Origin: a virus
IMG/VR virus record: IMGVR_UViG_3300010157_000165
Location: 1 to 32,615 of that record
Direction: 5' to 3' (one strand)
DNA: 32,615 bases
Shown piece by piece: positions 1 to 7,108 of the stretch (within the stretch, counting starts at the first letter, position 1; each line of letters opens with the position of its first letter). A program made the translations under genes and the position numbers. Under the pieces are notes generated by a model. That model saw nothing but the letters and a program-made list of their open reading frames with translations, ran no database searches and was not told the DNA's origin.

Positions 1-189
1 GTGGCCCTTGTCATCCTCTAGACCATTGTTGTCTACAAACTCTGACAGTTCTTTCTTGATGATGTTCTGACGAGCAGTGAGGTCATCAATGTTCTTCTTG
101 AGATGTACATATTCTTTGTACAACGTATCAAGGTCTGACTGACCAAATGTTTCTACGGTCGGTAGTTCTTTACCAATTACTTCTGGCAT
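1..189 (-). CDS. Hypothetical coiled-coil protein, 3' end cut by window edge
   Basis: Sixty-three codons are visible, starting MPEVIGKELPTVETFGQ, and the frame is still open at the window edge. The ATG at 189 follows a strong Shine-Dalgarno (AGGAGGGCAAC-ATG). Residues about 22-52 are a charged amphipathic helix (VHLKKNIDDLTARQNIIKK) that looks like a coiled coil. I do not recognise the family. It begins 17 nt after the stop of the ribbon-helix-helix gene and is the last visible gene of the leftward replication run. The reading frame and ribosome binding site are clear; the function is unknown. Confidence 0.75.
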   Translation of the reverse strand, partial: MPEVIGKELPTVETFGQSDLDTLYKEYVHLKKNIDDLTARQNIIKKELSEFVDNNGLEDDKGH

Positions 190-206
190 GTTGCCCTCCT
201 AAATAT

Positions 207-344
207 CTAAACTCCTACGAACTCTTCTAGAGCCGTAATTACTATATCAGTAACTGTGACACCCTCTTCAGCAGCTTTTTCTTTTGCTGCATTCCAAAGT
301 TCATCAGATACTCTGATAGTACGCGTTGGGGTTGGATTAGGCAA
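207..344 (-). CDS. Small ribbon-helix-helix (CopG/Arc-like) DNA-binding protein
   Basis: A 45-residue protein. The core TRTIRVSDELWNAAKEKA followed by EEGVTVTDIVITALEEFV has the beta strand, helix A, turn, helix B layout of ribbon-helix-helix repressors. Such proteins dimerise and bind DNA through the strand, here around residues 7-12. I chose a TTG start at 344 because AGGAG sits 5 nt upstream. The longer frame to a TTG at 422 would overlap the Snf2 gene by 38 nt and has no Shine-Dalgarno. It may be a transcriptional regulator of this region. The fold is fairly clear; the target is unknown. Confidence 0.65.
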   Translation of the reverse strand: MPNPTPTRTIRVSDELWNAAKEKAAEEGVTVTDIVITALEEFVGV

Positions 345-384
345 ATTCACTCCTAGTACCTGGCCCTCGCTATACCATATCTTA

Positions 385-1950
385 CTATTTAATTGCTTGC
401 AAAAATTGCCTAAGTGATCCAACTGTTAAGTCTAGACCATCTCCTGCATCAATGCCCTCACCATCAACAATAGCATTAGCGACTGACATTTTTTGCTGCA
501 GCATTGCGTGTTGGCGTTCTTCTATAGAACCTAGCATAAGTAGGTCCTGAATCACAACTTTTTCCCAGGTGCTAGAGGCTCGCTGGATACGTCCGTTACG
601 CTGGAGTGCCAGACCGGCGTTCCATGGAAGGTCGTAGTTAATGAGTAGATTAGCCTGAGGCAAATCCACACCATAACCACCGGCATCAGAACTAACAAGG
701 ATGCGAGTATTTGCATTAGTTTGGAAATCAACTTTAGCAACTTCTTTCTCCCTTGCGTTCATCTTACCGGTGTATACGTTAGCACCAAAGGCTGACAATT
801 CTTTGGCAATAATATCTGTCATAGATACAAAGCTAGTGAATACAACCAGCTTGTTGTTTTTGTCACTTCCTAAAAAGTCTACGACTGTATCTTTCAGGAT
901 CTCAAGCTTAGGTGTTTTTGTAGCCTTATCAAGCTTGCCCCCTTCTAGCAAGGTTGCTGCATACTCAGATCCTTTTATACCCAATGGATTAGCGGCCCAA
1001 AGCTCACCGCTATTACGCAGAAGAGCTGGGTGGTCACAAAGCATGCGCAAAGATACTAGCTTGGACATGATCTTACCGCGGATCTGGTTTACTTCGCTGT
1101 CCTGATGAGCGTCAGCAAATAGACTGAAATCACTGAACAATGAGATTGCCTCATCTAGGTCAGCTAGTAGTTCATCTACAATCTGGTTGTAAAGCCCCTG
1201 TGAAGCTTTATCAAATGGTATAAGAATTGGAGCAGCCATCATAGTCTCTGGCAAGTAAGGTGCTACGTCAGGGTCTTTCTGACGTTTGCGTACAGCCGCC
1301 TCAGAAAGAGTAGAGCTGAGTGTGGTCAGGTTTTTATACCTCTCCACCCCACCAAAGTAATTACGAACAATGAAAGTTTGGTCAAATAGATCAAAGCGTC
1401 CCAGTACCGTTGGATCTACAAACTGCATGATGCTATACAACTCTTCGGGCTTTCCGTTTTCTACAGGAGTACCGGTAAGAGCAAAAGTATAGTCAGAAGT
1501 AAGTTTCTTTACTGCTTTTGAACGCTTTGATTTAAAACTCTTGATAGCAGTTGCTTCGTCAGCTATAACAAAAGCTCGTGGTAGTTTTTTGACTATCTCC
1601 CAATCAGAAACTACTTGCTCATAATTCATAATGATGTAGTCAACTTGAGAGTTCTTAAATTGTTCGTACTGTGCTTGACGCTGCTTAGGCGTGCCGTCAA
1701 TGACTACTGGAAATGAAGTGTGTCCAGTGAAATTATCAATAGCATTAGCCCATTGATATTTAAGGCTGGATAGACAAATGACAAGGCCTGGACCATTAAT
1801 TTTTCCTTCATCTCGTAGGCGTTCTATAGCGGCAATAGTTAGCACAGTCTTACCTAAGCCAAGATCATAGGCAACTAGGACTTTCTTACGTGTGCACATC
1901 TTTTCTACAGCCTCTACTTGGTAGGGATGTAAGGTGCCAATGAAACTCAT
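385..1950 (-). CDS. Snf2-type superfamily 2 DNA helicase/translocase
   Basis: A 521-residue two-lobe SF2 ATPase. Seen directly: a Q-motif-like start (LHPYQVEAV, residues 7-15), Walker A DLGLGKT (29-35), DEAT box (131-134) and motif III LTGTP (158-162). The C-terminal helicase lobe has VVFTSF, SSDAGGYGVDLP and the arginine-containing motif VI QRNGRIQRASS. The layout matches the compact Snf2 proteins common in actinobacteriophages. These are ATP-driven double-strand DNA translocases, and a role in recombination or replication restart is inferred. The start ATG at 1950 lies 3 nt after the primase stop, with a weak AGGAT Shine-Dalgarno, so translation is probably coupled. No accessory domain is visible. 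Confidence 0.93.
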   Translation of the reverse strand: MSFIGTLHPYQVEAVEKMCTRKKVLVAYDLGLGKTVLTIAAIERLRDEGKINGPGLVICLSSLKYQWANAIDNFTGHTSFPVVIDGTPKQRQAQYEQFKNSQVDYIIMNYEQVVSDWEIVKKLPRAFVIADEATAIKSFKSKRSKAVKKLTSDYTFALTGTPVENGKPEELYSIMQFVDPTVLGRFDLFDQTFIVRNYFGGVERYKNLTTLSSTLSEAAVRKRQKDPDVAPYLPETMMAAPILIPFDKASQGLYNQIVDELLADLDEAISLFSDFSLFADAHQDSEVNQIRGKIMSKLVSLRMLCDHPALLRNSGELWAANPLGIKGSEYAATLLEGGKLDKATKTPKLEILKDTVVDFLGSDKNNKLVVFTSFVSMTDIIAKELSAFGANVYTGKMNAREKEVAKVDFQTNANTRILVSSDAGGYGVDLPQANLLINYDLPWNAGLALQRNGRIQRASSTWEKVVIQDLLMLGSIEERQHAMLQQKMSVANAIVDGEGIDAGDGLDLTVGSLRQFLQAIK

Positions 1951-1953
1951 TTG

Positions 1954-2931
1954 TTATCCTAAAATTGCTGCTTTACCGAGTACGCAATGCTTAGCGGACT
2001 CTATACCATAGCGTATAGCCTCTTCTGACATATCGCCAACATCCTTAGCTTCGGAGTTTCCGTAGTTAAAGAACTTGCACTCAAACCCAGTCTTGCGACT
2101 CAAGTCTAACATGCGTAGGGAAGCGGTTTGCCCAGCCTGATCATTGTCAAAAGCAAAGATAATATTCTCTGCGTTAGCTCGAATGATATTTACTTGAGCC
2201 GGACTAACAGAAGCACCAAAAGTAGCAATAGCACCACCTATTCCCAAGGAATGCAGACGAACTGCATCTAACGGGCTTTCTACAACTATAACTTGGTTAT
2301 TATCGCTGAAATTATAATCATGAAAAACCGTGCTGCTTTTTAGAACTCCAGTAGGGCGGTTTTTAAAGTGGCGCATTACTTGGCCCTTTTCTTGCCAGCC
2401 AATTAGTTTGCCAGTTTCACAGTCACGAATAGGAAGGATCCAAGCGTCATTCTCAGCGTCCCACCTAACTGTGTACATCTTACATGATTCATCTGTTACA
2501 CCACGAGCATTTAGTGCCCATGCAGGAACTTGCGTGTAAACAGCTAGTCGAGCCTCACTCATCTCTACAGGCTTTGGTATAGCAATGTAAGAAGACTTGA
2601 TATCTTCCATCTGCTTAGCAATTAAATCAAGGTCGATTGCAGTATTGGCATGCAGCCAACTCTTTGCAGCGTCAAGATCTAAACGGCCCCACTCAGTCTT
2701 AAAGTCCAGCTGCTCTGCAACAAGCGTGATCAGATTGCCCTTGTAACCACAAGAGAAGCAATGGTGTACGCCAGTCTCAATGTTAATAGACCAAGATGGG
2801 TTGTTATCTTTGGTACCAGTACGTAGCTCGTGCCCTGGGCAGATACCCAACACTTCATCTCCACGAACTTGTGCAATATCTACATCTAGTTTGAAGAGTA
2901 CTACTTGAACTTCTTTTTCTGTGAGGATCAT
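1954..2931 (-). CDS. DNA primase with CHC2 zinc finger and Toprim domain
   Basis: A 325-residue DnaG-like primase, shorter than bacterial DnaG. The zinc-binding CHC2 finger is complete: C31-x2-H34 and C58-x2-C61 (HHCFSCGYKG). The Toprim catalytic core follows, with the metal-binding glutamate in VVESPLDAV (E218) and the DxD pair in FAFDNDQAG (D262, D264). No C-terminal helicase-interaction domain is present; the protein ends soon after Toprim. It should make RNA primers for lagging-strand synthesis with the DnaB-type helicase encoded just upstream. The start overlaps the WhiB stop in an ATGA arrangement. The substitution of a short primase for the host enzyme is typical of phage replisomes. 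Confidence 0.93.
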   Translation of the reverse strand: MILTEKEVQVVLFKLDVDIAQVRGDEVLGICPGHELRTGTKDNNPSWSINIETGVHHCFSCGYKGNLITLVAEQLDFKTEWGRLDLDAAKSWLHANTAIDLDLIAKQMEDIKSSYIAIPKPVEMSEARLAVYTQVPAWALNARGVTDESCKMYTVRWDAENDAWILPIRDCETGKLIGWQEKGQVMRHFKNRPTGVLKSSTVFHDYNFSDNNQVIVVESPLDAVRLHSLGIGGAIATFGASVSPAQVNIIRANAENIIFAFDNDQAGQTASLRMLDLSRKTGFECKFFNYGNSEAKDVGDMSEEAIRYGIESAKHCVLGKAAILG

Positions 2932-3182
2932 ACTGACGCCTGACGACGTGCACGGCCCCTAAAGGACTCACGCTGACGCTGAGTTGTTCCGCCCCAGATG
3001 CCCTGTAATGAAGGTTCTTTTACCGCATAGGCAAAGCAAGGATCAATAAATTCGCACGAAGCGCAGATATTTTTTGCATCCTGTATACCCCACCTATCTG
3101 AGGGTGCAGGAAAAAATGTATCTGGATCTTCATCAGCACACGCCTGTGTGCCATCAAACTGGGGTGCTTGTGGTTCAAACAT
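2928..3182 (-). CDS. WhiB-family Fe-S transcription factor
   Basis: An 84-residue WhiB-like protein. All four iron-sulfur ligands are present: C15, C40, C43 and C49 (ICASCEFIDPC). The signature GIWGG turn (61-65) follows, then a basic tail (RQRESFRGRARRQ) that contacts DNA in this family. I place the start at ATG 3182 because AGGAG lies 5 nt upstream. A longer in-frame extension would run into the helicase gene. WhiB proteins bind the principal sigma factor and occur in Actinobacteria and their phages. Mycobacteriophage TM4 WhiB is known to interfere with host WhiB2 and septation. Whether this copy acts on phage or host promoters is unknown. Confidence 0.95.
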   Translation of the reverse strand: MFEPQAPQFDGTQACADEDPDTFFPAPSDRWGIQDAKNICASCEFIDPCFAYAVKEPSLQGIWGGTTQRQRESFRGRARRQASV

Positions 3183-3190
3183 ACCTTCTC

Positions 3191-3265
3191 CTAATGATCC
3201 ATAAATGATGATATGGCTGCAATGATAAACACGACTATAAGAATTCCCGTAACTATATTTGTCAT
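3191..3265 (-). CDS. Candidate 24-residue single-pass membrane micropeptide
   Basis: A short ORF fills the gap between the helicase and WhiB. It reads MTNIVTGILIVVFIIAAISS and then FMDH. Residues 4-21 form one uninterrupted hydrophobic helix long enough to cross a membrane. Its ATG overlaps the helicase stop in an ATGA arrangement, with an AGGAG 11 nt upstream. Its stop codon lies just before the WhiB Shine-Dalgarno, so it fits exactly between two genes. Function is unknown; candidates are a membrane-active regulator or a lysis accessory. It could also be a non-functional ORF that merely couples WhiB translation to the helicase. Confidence 0.5.
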   Translation of the reverse strand: MTNIVTGILIVVFIIAAISSFMDH

Positions 3266-4488
3266 GGTGTTGCGTACTCCTGAAACTTTCCGTTCTCCCA
3301 GTCCCAAAGTAGTTCGACCTCAGTCTTGCCACAGTTACGACTGGCTTCAATCCTAAACAGACGTGAGGAATCATCCTCAGCATCCTGACGCTCTAGTGCC
3401 AAGATTACGTCCGCATCCTGGAAGAATGAGGATGAGTAACCGATGGACTGAGCAGTAACCTTACCTCCACGCATCTTAGATTCCAATGCCTGGGTGGTAA
3501 CAACAATCGGCTTCTGTACTTTCTGAGCGAGCCTCTTCAATGACCTTGTGATGTTAGTCAGAGCCAAATATGAAATACCTAGTTCGCCTGTGACCTCGTC
3601 AGTCATTAGATACACACCGTCTACAAAAACAACGTCTGGCTGTAGCTTGTCAATCTTTGCTGCCAAACCTGAGATGGTTCCGGCCGACGTGCTATCTGTC
3701 AGGTAGAAGTTGTGCATGTCTTCCATGCGCTTTAGAGCTTTTTGGTAGCGCACTTCTTCGTCTGTCTTTAGCGCACCACGAGTAAGGCGAGCATGTGAAA
3801 TGTTTGCACGCATAGCATCGTGACGAGTCTGCTGTTCCCGACTACTCATCTCGAAAGATTGAAACATAGGTACGAAGCCATCTTTATGAAGATTGACTGC
3901 AGTCTGCAAAGCAATCACAGACTTACCCGTCTTTGGTGGAGCAACAATAACTATAAGTTGGCCTGGTTGTAGACCTGCTGTTGCTTGATCAATAAGAGTA
4001 AACCCTGTTGCCATTCCAATCAGGCCGTTAGGACGTGTCTTTACTTCTTGATAGTCGTCGTAACGAGACATAGGGCTCTTGCTTAGGTCAACGTCATGAG
4101 AAGTACCTGTACCCTCATCCATGATCTTTGCAAGACCAACGCTCATAGATGAGATTGCAGTTGCATGGTCGCCCTCTGAGATAGCCTCAGCGGCATCCTG
4201 AACAATCTGGATTGCTTTCTGACGACGACGGTACTCAACCAACTGATCTAATAAATAATCAATAGAATCGTCTACAGCTAGCAACCGGTACGTAGGAAAA
4301 TTATCCTTAACCGTTACTGCTGTGGGAACCTCAGAGTATTTAGTCCAATGCTGTTTGATGAACTTCCATACAGCACGGTGCTCATCTACATAGAACCAGT
4401 CGTCTTCTAATCCATACTCAAGTATGGGCGTTATATCCCTCGTGCGAATTGCACGACTGATTAAGCGCAGTTCATTATCTGCTGCCAT
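3262..4488 (-). CDS. DnaB-like replicative DNA helicase
   Basis: A 408-residue RecA-fold hexameric helicase. An N-terminal helical domain (about 1-110) resembles the DnaB primase-interaction domain. The ATPase domain then shows Walker A APPKTGKS (183-190), a DnaB-like FEMSSREQQTR segment (212-222), Walker B VVFVDG (286-291) and a downstream TTQ sensor (331-333). It is somewhat shorter than bacterial DnaB (about 450-470 residues). ATG 4488 directly follows the TAA of the upstream gene, with a strong GGAGG 6 nt before it. With the DnaC-type loader and primase nearby it forms a phage-encoded priming and unwinding set. Confidence 0.93.
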   Translation of the reverse strand: MAADNELRLISRAIRTRDITPILEYGLEDDWFYVDEHRAVWKFIKQHWTKYSEVPTAVTVKDNFPTYRLLAVDDSIDYLLDQLVEYRRRQKAIQIVQDAAEAISEGDHATAISSMSVGLAKIMDEGTGTSHDVDLSKSPMSRYDDYQEVKTRPNGLIGMATGFTLIDQATAGLQPGQLIVIVAPPKTGKSVIALQTAVNLHKDGFVPMFQSFEMSSREQQTRHDAMRANISHARLTRGALKTDEEVRYQKALKRMEDMHNFYLTDSTSAGTISGLAAKIDKLQPDVVFVDGVYLMTDEVTGELGISYLALTNITRSLKRLAQKVQKPIVVTTQALESKMRGGKVTAQSIGYSSSFFQDADVILALERQDAEDDSSRLFRIEASRNCGKTEVELLWDWENGKFQEYATP

Positions 4489-4896
4489 TTAAACCCTCCA
4501 AAGGTCGCGGTACCAACTACCATATCGTAATGCTCGCTGGGGTAAGTCTATGACACCCTTTAGTTCATTTCGATAAGGCAGCTCTGCAACTAAGTCTGCT
4601 ACTACGTTGTAAGCCTTAACATAGTTAAATGGATTAGTACCCAAGTTGTCAAGGTCGTCCATAAATTCTTGCATTTCAGCCTGTGAGAAACCAAATCCCA
4701 CAAGCTCTAAGATGAAGCCATTATCGCTAGAGTACTTCCACAATTTAGAAAGTATCTGACGATCATATGTGACTTCTTCTTGTGCGTAAGAGATGACACC
4801 TAAAAGTTTTTTTATGACCGGTGTCCTGTTTAAGATACAGTCAAGAGACACAGCGATGCGCATTATGCGATCGTTACTTAAATCCCCTCCCTGCAT
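4489..4896 (-). CDS. Conserved-context hypothetical protein in replication operon
   Basis: A 135-residue, mostly helical and mildly acidic protein with no motif I recognise. It lacks Cys pairs, membrane segments and nucleotide-binding loops. Aromatic residues cluster near the C terminus (LRYGSWYRDLW). ATG 4896 follows GAGG with 8 nt spacing. The gene sits between the SWIM protein and the DnaB-type helicase, and its last codons carry the helicase Shine-Dalgarno, so expression should be tightly linked. Position suggests a replisome accessory, such as a helicase- or loader-binding factor, but nothing in the sequence proves it. Confidence 0.8.
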   Translation of the reverse strand: MQGGDLSNDRIMRIAVSLDCILNRTPVIKKLLGVISYAQEEVTYDRQILSKLWKYSSDNGFILELVGFGFSQAEMQEFMDDLDNLGTNPFNYVKAYNVVADLVAELPYRNELKGVIDLPQRALRYGSWYRDLWRV

Positions 4897-4899
4897 GAG

Positions 4900-5202
4900 T
4901 TAAACCTCAATGTAGCCGTATTTGACTACGAACTTCCTAAAGTTTTCAGAAGACTTAGTTGAGCTAGTAATTTCTAGCTCAGATGCACGGTCTGATACCC
5001 GTAATGGATAAGTACCGTCATTTTTTTGAGCACGGTCTACTACGACCCTAGAGTGCTTGCAAACTTTCCTTGCGCTAAACCCTGGGCAACTGCAACGAAC
5101 GCCTTCGCTTTCAAGGTCAATCTCTACCTCAAAAACACCGCGTGGGGATAGGAAAAATTGAACTGTACGCCAGTCTGCCTTTGCCATAGTTTTATCCTTC
5201 AT
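4900..5202 (-). CDS. Small SWIM-type zinc finger protein
   Basis: A 100-residue protein with a SWIM-pattern zinc site: C37-x-C39, then eight residues, then C48-x-H50 (CSCPGFSARKVCKH). The family uses this fold to bind DNA or protein, and some SWIM proteins regulate recombinases. The N-terminal part predicts as a beta sheet and the C-terminal 40 residues as a helix. The ATG at 5202 overlaps the loader stop as ATGA. A second ATG at residue 6 has AGGA 7 nt upstream and could be the true start. It sits inside the helicase-loader block, so a role in DNA replication or recombination is inferred. Confidence 0.8.
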   Translation of the reverse strand: MKDKTMAKADWRTVQFFLSPRGVFEVEIDLESEGVRCSCPGFSARKVCKHSRVVVDRAQKNDGTYPLRVSDRASELEITSSTKSSENFRKFVVKYGYIEV

Positions 5203-5882
5203 TTTCGTCGGTCTCCCTCTGTTGAAACTATATTAATCGGAATAAATGCCTCGTGTGCAAAACTACCCATAGCCTCGCCGTAGACGTCGCCCCAATTTTT
5301 TAATGGAACGTTTGTTGTAACAATAGTTGGTAGTCCTACATTGTACCTAGACCTTAACACAGCGTCAAAGGTATTTTCAGCCCACCCTGAAGCGGTTCTA
5401 TGCTCTTTACCTAGATCGTCTAATACAAGCAAACTTATATTATCTGGACCTGGCATATCGCCATAGACCTGCTCCATGAGGAAAGCCTCAGGACCATCGG
5501 TATCTTTCCAAGACTTCTGTTGTATACGTAGAAGTTTAGGGTAATCAACAAATAGTGCTGGATTTTTAACTGATATGTCAGGTGAGCCCCAAAGTTCTGG
5601 GGTCGCCTTACGAATCACCTCTTGTAGTACAACACTAGCAAGTGTTGTCTTGCCGTGTCCGGGCTTGCCGACTAGCAATAAGCCCATGCCACACTTTTTT
5701 GACCCACGTGCCTTGATAATCTCACCAGAAAGCACAGAGTTTACCCATTTATTTATAAGAATCTCTGGTTCGCCCTCGTAAGAAGCTAGGTCGTCCAAGG
5801 TCAAACCTACAAAGCGTTCAGGAATGGTGGCTTGATTTATCTGCCTACGGACCGAAGGCCGTAGTTCTGATACGTCGTACAT
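5199..5882 (-). CDS. DnaC/IstB-type AAA+ helicase loader
   Basis: A 227-residue AAA+ ATPase. Seen: Walker A GKPGHGKT (72-79), Walker B LLVLDD (151-156), and a sensor-like VTTN (188-191). The N-terminal 60 residues (PERFVGLTLDDLASYEG) match the start of DnaC/IstB ATPases. The start is ATG 5882, where GGGAGGACTA provides a strong Shine-Dalgarno. A longer start at 5894 lies inside that site. The ATG overlaps the upstream TAA by one base. It should load the DnaB-type helicase encoded 0.7 kb downstream at an origin opened by the initiator. IstB transposition helpers share the fold, but no transposase is nearby. Confidence 0.9.
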   Translation of the reverse strand: MYDVSELRPSVRRQINQATIPERFVGLTLDDLASYEGEPEILINKWVNSVLSGEIIKARGSKKCGMGLLLVGKPGHGKTTLASVVLQEVIRKATPELWGSPDISVKNPALFVDYPKLLRIQQKSWKDTDGPEAFLMEQVYGDMPGPDNISLLVLDDLGKEHRTASGWAENTFDAVLRSRYNVGLPTIVTTNVPLKNWGDVYGEAMGSFAHEAFIPINIVSTEGDRRK

Positions 5883-6796
5883 TAGTCCTCCCATAACTTG
5901 AGCATCTTTGATTGATGGCTCAAGAAGTCTGCGTCTTGGTACTCTACCTCAGTTTCCTTGGAGTAAATACCATGGACCGTCGGATAGTAAGCAATAAACC
6001 TACGCCATAAAGGATTGCCTATACCAGCGTCGTTTGTCAAGCGCGGATCGTTAAAGAACCCACGCATAGCCTTTAGGACCGTATACCTAGTGATTCCTTC
6101 CCCAACCTTTTGGTTAATCCAAGATGCTAGACCTTTGCCGTTCACCTGACTAGGGATTCCTGGGGCGTGAGCACGTGTTAGAGCGTAGAACTCAGCGAGT
6201 AGGTCATTAGTATCCCACTCGTCCTCTGGACGCTCCTGACGCAGCATAGAGGCTGGTACAGCCTCAAACTTGGTCTTCTTGTACTTCTGCTTACGCATTG
6301 CAACCTTGTCTATAGGCTCTGTTAGTTTGCCTACAACCCCGGTCTCTACGTAATCCGTGGACTTCCTCGTCTTTTTGGTTACCGGCGCCTCATCATCAAA
6401 ACCTGGCCATGGCATATCTATGAACTCCTCCTTTTCGGGCTCGCCCGATACGTTAGTTGAACTTACGTTAGTAAGTTCTACTAATGTACTATTAGTTATT
6501 AGCTTACTAGCTGTACCGTATAAAAGGGTGCCTGAAAATCCGTCCCGGGTAAACCAGGCCTGGGTGATCTCCAATTCATAGGACCACTGGCCATTTTTAT
6601 TACGGAAACTGGTCTCAGAAACGTACCCAGCGGATATTAATTCGCGCACAGCTTTACGTACCGCATCACGGCCTTCTGGCACGAGCGGATATATTTCGGC
6701 AGCAGAGAGTGCTTTTCCTGCAGCCATGTATAAACCCCAAATGCCTTTGGCACGCAGGGATAATTTTGAATCCAACAATGGTGTTGGGTCAATCAT
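5882..6796 (-). CDS. Winged-helix replication initiator-like protein
   Basis: A 304-residue protein. Residues about 10-80 look like a winged helix-turn-helix (AAEIYPLVPEGRDAVRKAV, then RELISAGYVSETSF and a wing strand). A hydrophilic linker runs from about 95 to 180. The C-terminal part (about 190-304) is helical. This order resembles phage replisome organisers and initiators such as lambda O, and as with O/P a helicase loader follows immediately. ATG 6796 has AGGAGGGCTTAG before it. The DNA for the linker contains repeated ACTAACGT motifs that could be an origin. The DNA-binding domain is fairly clear; the initiator role rests on gene order. Confidence 0.65.
   Translation of the reverse strand: MIDPTPLLDSKLSLRAKGIWGLYMAAGKALSAAEIYPLVPEGRDAVRKAVRELISAGYVSETSFRNKNGQWSYELEITQAWFTRDGFSGTLLYGTASKLITNSTLVELTNVSSTNVSGEPEKEEFIDMPWPGFDDEAPVTKKTRKSTDYVETGVVGKLTEPIDKVAMRKQKYKKTKFEAVPASMLRQERPEDEWDTNDLLAEFYALTRAHAPGIPSQVNGKGLASWINQKVGEGITRYTVLKAMRGFFNDPRLTNDAGIGNPLWRRFIAYYPTVHGIYSKETEVEYQDADFLSHQSKMLKLWED
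6450..6502. other. Iteron-like repeats within initiator gene, candidate origin
   Basis: This AT-rich patch in the linker-coding part of the initiator gene has two direct copies of ACGTTAGT (6450-6457, 6465-6472). It also has related cores at 6479-6502 and two inverted repeats: GAACTTA/TAAGTTC around CGTTAG (6459-6478) and ACTAAT/ATTAGT (6480-6496). Lambda-type origins lie at this position in the O gene. The two direct copies also encode a repeated Thr-Asn-Val, so coding repetition is a competing explanation. Speculative. Confidence 0.25.
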
Positions 6797-6814
6797 CTAA
6801 GCCCTCCTAGATGT

Positions 6815-7102
6815 TTAAAGTGGAGGTACCCGCCTAGGTACACCCCGAAGTACTCTCGGATCTCTACTGTCTATCAAAGTACTTACTAACATAGCACACG
6901 TCATGCTAGCAAATGAACATGCTAATGCGGTGCAAATTACTATACCCCACTTTTGCTCTACTGTGGCTATAGAGGCCAAGGTTGATAATACTAGCGCCAA
7001 AAGTCCGCGCCACTTACCAATTGGAAATATTAGCTCTTCTACACCGGTTAGCACAAATGCTACCGCAAGAGAGATTATCACTAGATCTGTCATGTCCCTC
7101 AC
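6815..7102 (-). CDS. Three-helix membrane protein, possible holin
   Basis: A 95-residue protein with three hydrophobic stretches, at about 7-27, 33-48 and 53-77, and a charged proline-rich C-terminal tail (RDPRVLRGVPRRVPPL). Size and topology fit a class I holin. It follows the last tail gene by 6 nt and precedes the replication operon, a common place for lysis genes, but no endolysin lies beside it. The start is either GTG 7102 (AGGG 4 nt upstream) or ATG 7093 (GAGG 3 nt upstream). I cannot assign it to a named holin family, so the function is inferred from topology and position only. Confidence 0.6.
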   Translation of the reverse strand: MRDMTDLVIISLAVAFVLTGVEELIFPIGKWRGLLALVLSTLASIATVEQKWGIVICTALACSFASMTCAMLVSTLIDSRDPRVLRGVPRRVPPL

Positions 7103-7108
7103 TATACC

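Noticed and set aside
701-1105. 134-residue plus-strand frame inside the Snf2 gene
   Set aside because: The minus-strand frame has clear helicase motifs over the same bases; this is a shadow frame.
2928-3383. Longer WhiB reading frame starting at 3383
   Set aside because: The extra 67 residues overlap the helicase gene and show no WhiB character, while ATG 3182 has an ideal AGGAG.
5199-5882. IstB-type transposition helper
   Set aside because: The fold fits, but there is no transposase or inverted repeat, and replication genes surround it, so a helicase loader is the better reading.
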